Assembly: GCF_037975245.1 (NCBI RefSeq)
Contig: NC_092580.1
Coordinates: 32,701,001-32,765,000 of the forward strand
DNA: 64,000 nucleotides
From: Apostichopus japonicus
Taxonomy: Eukaryota; Echinodermata; Holothuroidea; Aspidochirotida; Stichopodidae
Direction: 5' to 3'
Positions 1 to 11,079 of this stretch are shown here, one piece after another. How positions within the stretch are numbered: position 1 is the first letter of the stretch; every line of letters begins with the position of its first letter. The notes beneath the pieces are model-generated. The model was not told the origin of the DNA, made no database searches, and was given only the letters and a program-made list of their open reading frames with translations. Made by a program: the position numbers and the translations under genes.

Positions 1-115
1 AGTAACTTAGACGGACGGACAAGTTAATTGAACATTGAACACTGAATAGAGTTGAAATATAAAATCTGTCTCAAGCAGTTTGGTGACAATTACTCACTCT
101 CCACCCATCTCTATG
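1..115 (+). repeat. Dispersed repeat segment, copy 1
   Basis: The first ~110 bases match 25651-25765 in the same orientation: both begin with agtaacttagac, continue through acaagttaattgaacatt and end in a CT-rich stretch. A more diverged relative follows the terminal motif at about 7850 and 53155. At 25.6 kb this segment lies next to a Penelope-like terminal motif, so it may be a flank or internal piece of such an element. No coding content is seen. Confidence 0.6.
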
Positions 116-418
116 CACCTCTCTCTATCTCTGCAACTCTCTCTGCACCTCTCTCCACGCACCTCTCTCCTGCACCTCTCTGCACCTCCTTCTCTCTCCA
201 CCTCTCTGCACCCATCTCTCCATCTCTCCATCTCTGCACCTCTCTGCACCTCTCTGCACCCCTCTCCACCCACCTGCACCTCTCTTCACGCCTCTCTCCA
301 TGCACCTCTCTCCTGCACCTCTCTCTCTCCACCTGCACCTCTCTTCACGCCTCTCTCCATGCACCTCCCTCCTGCACCTCTCTCACTCTCTATCTCTCGG
401 CACCTCACGTCTCTCTAG
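93..418. repeat. CT-rich minisatellite (CACCTCTCTG-type)
   Basis: Irregular tandem array of short variants built on cacctctctgcacctctctc, with larger duplicated blocks (for example tgcacctctcttcacgcctc occurs twice). Open frames on both strands here are low-complexity products of the repeat (Ser/Leu/Thr-rich or Arg/Glu-rich) and are not genes. Confidence 0.9.
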
Positions 419-429
419 CATGAATCCTG

Positions 430-1160
430 TACAAAGTACTCTTCCCATCCCAAACCGCTTGTAAACCGCATAGGAAAGTTGTGTCTCCGGGATACGGTGC
501 ACATTTCCACCAGCTGCAAGTGCAATGGATTATGATTTGCAACAAACATATCAAATTTGATGATAAACTTAACTTCACATCATCACATTGACGATATGTG
601 TGCAGGAAGGTTTCTCAAGAAGTCGGTATTCTGAACCGTCTGAGATTTCAACTGTCAAAAAGAACTTTCCCTTCTACAGATAATAACACCATTATCTTAC
701 CTTATTTATGTCACTGTAATTCTGACTGGGCCAACAACTCTCCTACTCGACTGCAGAGACTTCATGTTTTTCAAAATATGGCAGTTGGTTACATTTCAAA
801 GGACTCTCTTTCTTAGAGTAATCCCCTTTTCGTCAACACAACACCATCAATCTTTATCAACAAATACAAAACGGCCACCTTGATGTTCTAATTTTGTGAT
901 GGGGTTATACCTACTAACTGTTTCAACCTATCTTTTTTTCAACCGTCCGCCGCACACAACCACAACACAATATTCAACAAATCTCTCAGCATTCCTGTAA
1001 ATCGTTTGAAATCCATGCAGTATTGTATCTGTTTCAAAGGTCCTAAGGTCTGCAACTCTATGTGCAATAATTAAGTCGTCCATAGACTCGTGTTGAAACA
1101 ATTCAACAATGGAAGAATGATGTGTATAATGCTAGCTTCCTGATTTAAGTTGATGAACGA
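430..1160. other. Non-coding stretch, nothing recognised
   Basis: AT-rich unique-looking sequence. The short open frames have no recognisable domain or exon signals. I see no RNA gene or repeat structure. Confidence 0.6.
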
Positions 1161-1164
1161 TGAA

Positions 1165-1850
1165 GTTATTGATGATACTTTGAGTGAATAATGATTGTAT
1201 TATTGGTGAGGTTGGTTAATCGCTATTTGAATAGGAATACGTTCATATTAATGGCCGTTAAAATTGAGGAAGATCGATGGTGATTGATTGATTGATTTAC
1301 TTATTGATAGTTGATAATGTTATTGATGATACTTTGAGTGCATAATGATTGTATTATTGGTGAGGTTGGTTGATCGCTATTTGAATGGGAAAACGTTCAT
1401 ATTGATGGCCGTTAAATTGAAGAAGATCGATGGTGATTGATTGACTGATTTACTTATTGATAGTTGATAATGTTATTGATGATACTTTGAGTGAATAAAG
1501 ATTGAATTATTGGTGAGGTTGGCTGATCACTATTTGAATGGGAAAACGTTCATATTGATGGCCGTTAAATTGAAGAAGATCGATTGTGATTGATTGACTG
1601 ATTTACTTATTGATAGTTGATAATGTTATTGATGATACTTTGAGTGAATAATGATTGTATTATTGGTGAGGTTGGTTGATCACTATTTGAATGAGAATAC
1701 GTTCATTAATGGCCGTTAAATTGAGGAAGATCGATGCTGATTTATTGACTGATTTACTTATTGATAGTTGACAAATTTATTGATGATACTTTGAATAATG
1801 ATTGCATTAATAGTGAGGTTAGTTTATCACTGAAGAGACTGCATTCAATG
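1165..1850. repeat. Tandem repeat, ~153-bp unit, about 4.5 copies
   Basis: The phrase gttattgatgatactttgag recurs at 1165, 1319, 1472 and 1625, and in degraded form near 1777, giving a period of 153-154 bp. Each unit also carries gccgttaaattga and a ttgattgattg-type run. Units differ by substitutions and small indels. The last unit decays into further tgattgattga simple repeats up to about 1925. No protein or ribozyme core is visible in the unit. Confidence 0.9.
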
Positions 1851-1944
1851 TTGAAGAAGATTGATAGTAATTGATTGATTGATACCGTAATTGACGAAGA
1901 TCGATAGTAATTGATTGATTGATTGATACCGTAATAGATGATGT

Positions 1945-2110
1945 AATTGGTGCAGGCGCGGCGGAACGGAAAAATTATTGGGGGGGCTAATGTGTGGAGA
2001 CTATCTAAGCGGAGCGCCACCATCGGTTGGCGCGGAGCGTACAAGAAAATTTTGGGTTTTTTCAAACCCCCAGATGGCCGGAAACGGCCCTTCCCGAGTG
2101 TTTTATGCTG
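1945..2110. mobile_element. MITE-like fragment, 'ctaagcggagcgccacc' family
   Basis: Begins with a gcggcggaacgg-type end, then a G-run, then ctatctaagcggagcgccacc and ggttggcgcggagcgtac. The same internal block appears at 2335-2375, and part of it (acactatctaagcggagc) at 40011. It is a non-coding, incomplete copy of a non-autonomous DNA element family. Confidence 0.55.
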
Positions 2111-2269
2111 CGAATACCTAGCCCTAACATATGGGTCTCAAGCCTGCAATTTCTCAGATTGCACGTAAAAGTCTGTAAAATCATTGTAATTTGTATATTC
2201 GATGGTGTTTTAAGAGAGTAGCTATTACTCGTAGTGTACTCGCAAAGATGTTTTTGAGTGTGGTAAGGG

Positions 2270-2666
2270 CAGTGGCGGGGCTAGGGGTATTGGTCAGGGT
2301 GGGCAAGAATGGTCTGTAGGGGCGCTTTCGACACTATCTAAGCGGAGCGCCACCACAGGTTGGCGCGGAGCGTACAGAAAATTTTTGAGTAAAGATACTC
2401 CCTAGATTGCAGGAAATGACCCTTTCCGGGCCTTGCTAATTTGCAGATAAACGGTGAATAAAAAGGTGTCGTCGCCATTTTGTCGGAAAATTACACCAAC
2501 AGAATATGACAAATGTCAATAAGTATATGAGAGCGCAATAAAATAGTCAATAATCGCGAATAAGTAAAAAGTAGTGAAAAGCTGAAAAGGGCGCCAGCAG
2601 TCCATTTGAGTCAGTCAGGGGGGGGGGGGCATCCGCCCCTGACTGTATATATGGACGCTCCGCCAC
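2270..2666. mobile_element. MITE with cagtggcgg / ccgccactaag ends
   Basis: The left end reads cagtggcgggg and the right end gctccgccacta, an imperfect terminal inverted repeat of about 10 bp. Inside is the ctatctaagcggagcgccacc block shared with 1945-2110. There is no open frame, so a non-autonomous DNA transposon is the simplest reading. The superfamily is not determined; the CAGTGGCGG type of end is seen in hAT-like elements, but I see no clear 8-bp target duplication. Confidence 0.55.
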
Positions 2667-2799
2667 TAAGTAAGGGGATGTTGGAGAACTGGCTGAAATG
2701 AGGCAGTCATTGGCCTAAGACGAAGTTGTGTTACGCTTACCGGTACTCACACTCACTGCTTCCACTTTTCACGGGGCGTGAAAACGCGGTTGGGGTGAC

Positions 2800-3034
2800 A
2801 ATGTGGTCTATAGCCAGGGGACGGGCCGAGGGTCCCCCAGCAATTACTAAAATTATTACACCTATATAGTATACGTGTGCATCGGACAGATCGACAATGA
2901 TGCATTGAAAAATTGGCAGATGCACGTTTCGGAGCCTTGGTAAATATTGGGGGGGCTTATCATGCATTTGCCCCCTCAACTTTTTCATTGGGGGGGCTGA
3001 GCCCCCCCAAGCCCCCCCGGTTCCGCCGCCACTG
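2800..3034. mobile_element. GC-rich MITE end fragment
   Basis: G-rich and C-rich blocks (a gggggggctgagccccccc hairpin) lead into ttccgccgccactg, the same right-hand end type as the element at 2270-2666. The left boundary is unclear. No gene is seen between 2670 and 3400. Confidence 0.45.
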
Positions 3035-3442
3035 AATTGGTGAGACTTTGAAATATACTGATACCCAATTGTTATTTAGAAAAGCACACCTTTATTGAAC
3101 AATTAAAAATTGTATTTAAAAATAGTCCGTTTCAAAAAACACAGTCAAATACTGGAATTTGTGGTGCAAACCCCAGAAAGGCTCCATCTCTTTGGTAAAT
3201 TGACAGGTATATATTGGTTGGACTTCTCAAACATGCCCCCCTGCCCTTCAATACATGTGCCTCTCGAGACTGAACCCTCTTCCGCCCCCTGGTCAAATCT
3301 TACGAAATATGTTACATGATGCGGATGTAACCGATCTCTGACTCCAACTTATTACAAAAACACGATTTTAATTTTTTTTTTCTGTTTAAATATATAGGTT
3401 ATTCTACATTTCTGAAAATAGAGCCTCTCAAGTTTAGATACA

Positions 3443-6400
3443 ATGGCGAATGCAGGGAACAAACCCTCCAATCCAGGAGTGAAAAGAGGAATATTTGGCA
3501 CAGTGAGGTCCTTGGATCTTCGTGCTCACAGGTGTATCATCTCCCTAAAAGACCATCGCGGCAAGAAACTCGGTAGCGGAATATTGGATACTGAGAAATT
3601 AGAAGCTCGGCTGGAGGGCGTCTCTTGCTTTGACTCATTCATCGGAAAGTCCCGTCCACTAATTGCGACAATAATTCCGCTAACTACAGAGAGAGCTCAA
3701 GAGTTAAGCTGGCGAGATGGACAGTGGGAAGTGGTTGGAGTTCGCCCGAGAGGCAGTAAACCGGAACCATCAAATATACCAGGCACGTTCAAGACCTCTG
3801 GTCAGAAACCGAGATCATATGCTCCCTCTATGGCCTACTGCAAGCAGGCGCTTTCTCTCTCCCCAGGGGTGCGATCAGGACCACCGAAGGAGCTGATTGC
3901 CAAGGTTCTACATTATTTTCGTAAACTGGTGGGGCAATGGGGGCACTTCCCAATACAAGAGTTCTACAACGTGATTCGAAGTCGTGAAGAATATACCGAT
4001 GTCATCGCCTATTTTCGATCTAAAGACGACATACTCCAATTCCTTCGCGCCTACCCTCAGTATTTCTCAGTGACGGAAAATGGCAGCCATGTTTATTTTC
4101 CGTATCGCTTTCCGGAAGATGAGTTAAAAGCTCTCCTGACGAAACAGCGAAAGATCGCGACAAGTGATAGAACTCCCGAAATTTTGGTGATCGAAGATGT
4201 AGAGTCATGCAAACGTGAGGTAGCCAGACTCCAACGGAGAGCCAGAGAAGGAAGGCAGCTGATTCTCGCAATTGACTGCGAGGGAGTCAATCTTGGTAAG
4301 TGGACACCTCTAAGGGGGGGGGGGGGGGTGGCGGGGCGAGTGGGGCTGGCGACATTGTTGATAAGTTTCGGTTGCACGAAATAGATGTTCCGGTTACAGG
4401 CATTGTGACAGTTGTGACAACGTTAGGCAGGCAATGTGACACTGAAGGGGTTTTTGCAGTACCATACTAAGCTTCACTTGTATAGGTATCTTCCATGGCA
4501 TGCGGTGCGATACCTTAAGAGTCACACAGTTGGCAAATGCAGCCAGTGACAGCAATAAACTGAGAGTCCTATCAAATCTGTAATACTGAACGAGACATAC
4601 CATCGTCATGATCATGTCGTCACAGTCTGCTTGTATGGGGCTGAGAGGGCTGGGGGCTGAGGTGGCTGAGGTGGCTGAGGGGGCCGAGGAAAGACCTGCC
4701 ATTGGGTCATATATCAATCATTACGCTGTGTCGATTAACCAATGGCGCTTATAGTTTCGAGTTTCGACCGACAGTTCTTCTCAAATGAACATTTTGTGTA
4801 TTCAATGTTCATACATGATGATGAAACATGTAGAATTTATAATGCTGTTTTTACCTTTATATCAAAGGCAAGGAAGGTCCATTGACACTGATTCAGATTG
4901 GAACGGAAGAGGGCGAGGTCTTTGTGTTTGATGTACTTGCAACGCCTGACCCGAAAGATATGTTCATTCATGGAGGTTTGAAGGCGCTCCTAGAAAATCC
5001 GAATATCCGAAAGGTATGGAAAACAAAAGACGTATACGGTATCATATCTATAATGACAAGCAGATATGGTAATCTTGTCTTCAAGAAATATATGAAAAGT
5101 TTGTGGACTGCAATGAAACTGAATAATTGTCGCAGCCATGATGCGTTAAAGTGTCTAGATCATTCAAAACATGTTACCGAACTGTTCATGGTAATATGAT
5201 TCACTGGAGGTAGTTAAGCAAATCCCTGATATTAAATGACATCTAGATTATATGATTGATTCCGATTAAAAAAAAACTTCCTCTCCTGGTATCATAAAGC
5301 TGTTAAATAAAGAGAAAAAAGTGACTATGCACCCTGTCTATGCAGTGACGTGCACAGGATTTCATAAACGGTTGGGGGGGGGGGGGAATTGGGGAAAATC
5401 AAAGTTCCCCGACTAATTTAAATAGAAGGGCATGAACCTTTTGGACATGTACGGACTGTAGATGGATTGACGAATGATGGGGTGCGGCTGTGGGGTCCTT
5501 GAATACCACTCACAGTTAGGATGTGGGAGGGGATTGTTGGTCTTCCCAGGGAAAAAGCGAATATTTTAGAGGCCTATTTGGTGCATTCTGAGGCAAACTA
5601 GAAGACAATAAAATACGTCTATATTAGTATGATCCTTGTAAGAGAGAGAAGGACATCGACTGTCAACTTCTTATTCATTAGGAAGAGCGAAAAACAGCAG
5701 CTCAGAAAAACATAGTGAGATGATATTAACTTTCAATTGCAAGATAATGTGAAAGCAATATTTGGCGGGCTGAGGAATATCCAAGGGAAACTGAAGACAG
5801 AGAGAGACTGATCCATCAGTGGAAAGTATAAGCGTCACTTTACCTCGTGTCTACGACATTGGGATCCTCTTAAAATGACCATACTACAATATCTTCTTTG
5901 TTCAGGTCATACATGACTGTCGATCCGATCAGTGCGCCCTCTATTTCCAATTTGGCGTCACTTTGACAAATGTCTTTGATACCTCGGTAAGTTTAAAACC
6001 TTTAACCTTTGCACAAGTCACGAGATTCTGTGGTTAACATTGTAAACAAAGAGCAATATGTATAAGTGTCATAAATATATGACATAACAAGACAATATCT
6101 TTGGCATAAACAAGGTCCCGGATCTTGACTAGATACAAACAACACAACCGAAGTGAATAAGTGCCATAATAATCAATGACAATACAAGTGGCATAAACGA
6201 GGTCCCGATCTGGGAGACCGTGGAAGACTTCTTAATCAAATGTGAACCTGTTTAGCTAAGTTATAGAGCTCTGCTGTATTGAATTGACTTATTGAATTGC
6301 TTTAACAGTATCAATTACACACAAAAGTGAAGATCATGTGTAGTACCTGATCTTCACTGCTACACGGTACACTGTGTAGATATCTAATGATGATCATGCG

Positions 6401-7313
6401 CAGTATGCGGTGATACCTCACTTGTCTTAACTCCGTCATGATTACTTAGTTAGAATCTCAGTATAAGGGTAGGCCCTATTGGGGTTGGGAGTCTATCAAG
6501 TTGTGTTTTGGTTTTTTGGGCTAATGCTCTATCTTGGGCAACTTTCTTCTTTTTCTTTTTATACAAAGAGTAATTTTCTGTTTTTTTTTCAATGTTAAAC
6601 AGGCCGCTTACACCACCATTTGGGATCAGTGTAACATCTTTTCGGGACCTTTTAGACCAAAGCTGGCTTCGCTTCTTGAGATATTCCGATTGACAGCGGA
6701 ACAAAAGACCGAAGAATTTGCCAAGTTGCTGCACGATAAACAGTTGTTTGGACAGCGCCCTCTAACTGAGGAAATGATCGAGTATGCCTCTGATGACGTG
6801 TTGTGCTTGCTCCCTGTGATCTACGAGTCTTTGGACAAGTAAGTGAAATAACCTTTGACCTTGATCAAGAGGATGAACGACATTGTAGCAGATTATGAAG
6901 ACTTCATTTTTCACATGTATGCATAACTTACCATGAACTTTAACGCATTCTTTGACTCGTGTAAAGGTCGACTTGAAAACCGGGCGAAAGTGAATGCAAA
7001 GAACTGAAGCCCAGTATTATATAACTTAACATGGCTATGCGATCATGATACTATGTTTGATTTTCTTTAGTTCTTGATAGACTGTTAACGTGAGCAGGTC
7101 TTATAATTAATGTAAAAGTTTTAATATTTAGCAATTAAAAAAACAATGTGAACAATTATATTATTTTCACTTCCTTTTCACCTTAGGCTAATTTCTCCTC
7201 TGTGGCGTCCTCATTTCGAGGAGAAGGTCGAACAATTTCTCGAGGAGAGCAGAATCCGAGATCCTCATAAGATGTACGAGGAAAAACCAGGGTTAAAGGC
7301 AAAAGAAGAATAA
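3443..7313 (+). CDS. EXD1: EXD1-like 3'-5' exonuclease domain protein, copy A
   Basis: Five coding exons: 3443-4295, 4868-5013, 5906-5986, 6603-6838, 7187-7313, all with AG/GT borders and consistent phase, giving 480 aa. Order: small N-terminal beta-rich region (~10-105, possibly Sm-like); an alpha-helical region (~146-225) with a winged-helix/LOTUS look; then a DEDDy exonuclease domain (~270-475). Catalytic residues are visible: motif I LAIDCEG (D278, E280), motif II HDCRSD (D341), motif III YASDD (Y421, D425). In the EXD1/Egalitarian family the domain serves RNA binding in piRNA biogenesis or mRNA transport; from memory, mammalian EXD1 is thought catalytically dead, so intact residues here are notable. 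The start follows a 5'UTR-like block with an upstream acceptor-like AG at 3395-3396. Intron 1 opens with a long G-run. It converges on the NAA10 tail fragment. Confidence 0.9.
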
Positions 7314-7739
7314 AACAAAACAAGCTTTAAGACTTAAAGTTATTAGTTTATTTCCTCTAATCTAAAATTTGCCAAAACTGTTTTAAGTTCCCAGGTATAT
7401 GATGATTCGAACTGCTAAAATTATTCCCAGAAATTAGACACGTATAGTAACACTGAGACAAAATGAGAGTTTGGTGGTAAAAGAGAGATATATTAGTTTC
7501 ACATAAGTGACCATTTATGTGTTATCTTTTTAGTATTTTAGTTGAGGAAGGCGTGTTCGGGATTTGAGGTGGGGTGAGGGGGTCAATGACATGAGTAAGG
7601 TACAGAGGAGAGCATTACTAGAACGGGTGTGTAGGCGGCGTGATGGATACATGGGGGCTGGAAGTAGTGGTGACTTTTGCTATGTAAGCATTTTATCTTT
7701 TTTTTTCTTCATGTTACTCAAGTTTTTGTAGTAAACCTA

Positions 7740-7900
7740 GAATGAAGAGGTTGATGTATAACCCATACAGGTTTTGACGTTTCGATCGTATACGAATATT
7801 CTTTAGAGACAGACTAACAACGATAACAGAGTAAGGTCAAATAGATTGGACAGACAAGTTACTTGGAAAATACAGAATAGAATGGAATTGTAATTAGACA
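7740..7900 (-). repeat. Penelope-like terminal fragment with hammerhead-like remnant
   Basis: On the minus strand a ctctaaagaa stretch, a short hairpin ending in cgatc, then gaaacgtc, resembles the terminal motif of the Penelope-like element at 47554-47590. It is followed on the plus strand by ggacagacaagttacttg, related to the repeat at 1-115 and 25651. The core is degenerate (CUGANGA reads CUAAAGA). The duplicate is at 53105-53230 in copy B, so the insertion predates the duplication. Confidence 0.5.
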
Positions 7901-8399
7901 GGAAAATGGATGAATAGGCTGCTGGAAATAACATTGCAGATGAGTATGAGAAGGAAAGATTTATCAATGGAGGTTATAACGAGAGAATAGATAGAATTGG
8001 GTGGAAGGGAGGTAGGGGTGGGGGTGGGGGGAGGAGAAAATGACTGAAAAGATGCAAAGTTGACTGAATATAATGTAATGAACATTATGCATTTACTTTT
8101 CACTTTTATTGAATGCTAACTTGCACCTCCAATGCAAGTAAGCCAAATATTTAAGCCTGATATAAGAATATCGACTTGTGAACATAATACCGAAGAAAAA
8201 GGGAATAAGCAACCTTTAGCTTTAGATAAACATAAACGCATGATTATATAACAATGAAAGGAAGCAGTTTTTCTGGGTGGGGGGGGGGGGTATGGCGGGA
8301 TTGGTTAAGTCCTTCGGCTTCGGACAATACTACGATACGAACGTAACCAATCGTTTTCCATTTTTGTACCTTTTGCTCGGTCTATTGAGGCCAAGTCAC

Positions 8400-8489
8400 G
8401 ACGGCATGTATGTTCATTATTCACGGCATGTATATCCTTTATTCACGGCATGTATGTTCATTATTCACGGCATGTATGTCCAATATTCA
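8400..8489. repeat. 22-bp minisatellite, 4 copies
   Basis: acggcatgtatgttcattat-type units start at 8401, 8423, 8445 and 8467. Two variants alternate (tgttcattatt and tatcctttatt). The paralogous site at 53738-53848 has 5 units. Confidence 0.9.
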
Positions 8490-8910
8490 TTGCATTTATG
8501 TTTAATTAAGATGTTCAGCATGTAACCTTCGTTTTGTTTTTTAATCTATTTGTAAATGTTTAAAAACCAATCATAGTATGATTCAAAAGGATTTTCTGGT
8601 GGCTGAAGTTAATTGCTTTGGAAAAAAATGCTGCAAATTTTCGAAATGTTTAGGCGCGGAAAACTAAATCCTCAAAGCAGTTTGTATAACGAGGATAAGA
8701 ATTTTTCTAATTTTGTGATATTTTTTAAATGCATCTGGCAACAGCGGAAGGGATGATGTCATCAGCTGAAAATGTCTTTGTTTTCCTTTATAACTAGTCA
8801 ATCATTCATCCACAGAGGACAATAATATTACTACAAAAAAGATGATAAAAACCTAAGTACAGATTTTGAAGAACATGTGCCCAGATAACAGCACAGACCT
8901 TCTCCTGCAG

Positions 8911-9146
8911 TCAGGCGCGTAGCCAAGGGGGGGGGGGGGCGAAGGGGCGACCGCCCCCCCCTTGAGCATATATATATATTTTAATATTTTTTGATATCGC
9001 TAGCAATTTCAAGCTTAGATGCAACTTAAAAGGCATGGGAAGTGCCTGGTGCTACGCTTAGATACTTTTCAATGCAGAATCTACGGCTCTGATAGTTTGC
9101 CTACAGGTTCGCACCTTCCTTGGCAAACTCCTGGCTACGCGCCTGA
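8911..9146. mobile_element. 236-bp MITE inserted only in copy A
   Basis: The left end is tcaggcgcgtagccaagg; the right end read in reverse is tcaggcgcgtagccagg, a terminal inverted repeat of about 15 bp. It is flanked by a 6-bp direct repeat ctgcag (8905-8910 and 9147-9152), which looks like the target-site duplication. The paralogous site in copy B (about 54361-54390) lacks the element, so this insertion came after the duplication. It holds no gene; the interior has G and C runs and an AT-repeat. Confidence 0.85.
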
Positions 9147-10716
9147 CTGCAGAGATGCAACTTCCTGTAGTAGTTGAAGTTTTAGCCAGTCAAAATATTA
9201 TCTCGAGTTAAGGGTAAGATATTGATATGTGGTTTTCAACTAGCAGTGTCGAATATTTTTTTTTACAATATACATTTCACATTCTTTGTAAACAGAAATT
9301 CCTTTTAATTATTGACCAGGATTTTGAACTTTTAGATCAACTTACACAATTGATCTATGTCATTTTTTTTTTAATGTAGCAGATAAATGCTTGTGTGGCT
9401 TGCTATGGTATATGTAGCTTCAAATAGCATAAATTGGACCTGGTAACATATCGCTTTGATTGTTTCTCGATTTTCTTAAGAACCTTTCATTGTTGTTTTG
9501 TTGATTATTGAGCGGATAGTTCATTTAATCCTGACAAATAAATACTAAAGATGTAAAATAATATCATCTTCAGTTTATGTAACGAACACTTTAAATATAA
9601 CGATATTGAAATCACGGGTTAAATCAGCAGCCTTATGATTGCAACTTGTGATCGTGGTCTTAGTGTAGTTGGAGCTGGCTCATGTATGTGGAGGGGGGGG
9701 GGGGCAAGGAGGGGTACCCACCAGAAAATAAAATTAAGAATTAGACGTCAATGGTGCGTTCTGAGGCATCTTTTTCAATCAATTTGGTCTACAATTAGCT
9801 TTAAATGCAACTTTAGTTTCAAATACACCCAGCAGCTCACATGAGCTGACCTGCCCATTTCCAACTATTTAGAAGAAATATCCAGTTATTTCTAATGCAA
9901 GCAGGATGGGGCAGTGATGTGATTCTGTCTTATCCATTGGCCACAATTCGAAGCAACCTTTATCAAAAGGAGTAGTTGTCGGGGGAGGGGGAAGAGGGGG
10001 GAGGGGTCTAGTTTACCTTACAAATGTTTTGCACATACAATGCAAAACATATTATCTTTAGATGAATCTCAGAAGGTGTAAGCAACTTCTTTTCATATCA
10101 CAAAAGACATGAATAAATCCTTTCTCAACATTGTCAAGATATACGAGTTTGCAGTGATGGAAATTTAGGAAGAAACAAATTTTACACAGAAATTCTCTGA
10201 AACAGAGCATGTTTAAAGCAGGACCTATCCCCCACCTCCCCCTCCCACATGCTTACCCTCCTTCATAGCCTTCTTAATAACAGTCCTATTTCGGGCAAAT
10301 CAAATAATAGACAGCAACATTTTTGACCCACTTCTGTGCATTGTGTGGAGTGAATGAAGTGAATGAAGCCACAAATAAAGAGAAAGTCCAATTCACTGTC
10401 AACTCAAAATCTATTTGTAAGTTATGTTGCAAGTAAACAGTACATCAAAAAGCAAGACTCCAAACAAGGCCATGTTTAAATGAAAAAAAAGCTACAGTAC
10501 ACAACCCCTGTTGATAATGACACCTTTCTCCAAAGTTGTCGGTCCACCCATGGCTAAACCCCAAAACGACGAGAGACATCCGTGTGTGTACAAGACATGC
10601 TACAAATGCAATTTTGTGAGCAGTACCCATTCCGTCCCCACCCTCCCCTCCTCATCCCCACCGACAAAAAAAGAACAAAAACCTTTCGTTTCAAAAACCT
10701 TTCGATAGACACAGAG

Positions 10717-11079
10717 CTACGATAAATTGCAAACTATTTTAACGTGATCAATACATCGTTCATCAACTAGTCCCTTTATTCTCTGTCTTGTGGGTATCCC
10801 GCCATTTCCTCCTTCCCTTCCTAGATTACTTTCCTGTTTTCCCTTCCCCCTCCCTTTATCAGTGTTGTCTCTTTTCTTGCTCTCATCTCCTTGTTTGTCC
10901 CCATCGTCCTTCTTCTTATCGTCTGAGTTTTGATCCTGGTGTTCCGTCTTCTTGGTATCTGCAGGTCTCTTCTCTTCTTCTGTTTCGTCTAACATCAGTT
11001 TGCTGATTCCTTCGTTGGCCTGAATGATCTGTTCCGTGATGTCATCCTTATCTTCCACCATGTTCTTATCTTTGGGAGA
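10717..11079 (-). pseudogene. NAA10: Orphan NAA10 C-terminal tail exon in copy A
   Basis: Reads on the minus strand after a ttttttacag acceptor at 11080 as a Lys/Asp/Glu-rich tail beginning SPKDKNMVEDKDD and running to a TAG at 10717. It is the paralogue of the last NAA10 exon at 55990-56244. Copy A has only about the last 13 nt of the preceding exon (near 12008-12020) before homology stops, and no GNAT-domain exons are found upstream on this strand, so it cannot make NAA10. A homopolymer G change also shifts the frame relative to copy B and extends the open frame past its stop. It could still be transcribed as part of a EXD1 antisense or 3' overlapping transcript, but nothing shows that. Confidence 0.8.

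Noticed and set aside
52-423. Open frames of up to 123 codons at the left edge
   Set aside because: They are translations of the CT-rich minisatellite: low complexity, open on both strands and in several frames.
1165-1850. Link between the 153-bp minisatellite and the 153-bp hammerhead units
   Set aside because: Only the length agrees; the sequences are unrelated and no hammerhead core is present in the first.
4020-4377. Antisense frames across EXD1 exon 1 (also 49576-50092)
   Set aside because: Mirror frames of a well-supported exon.
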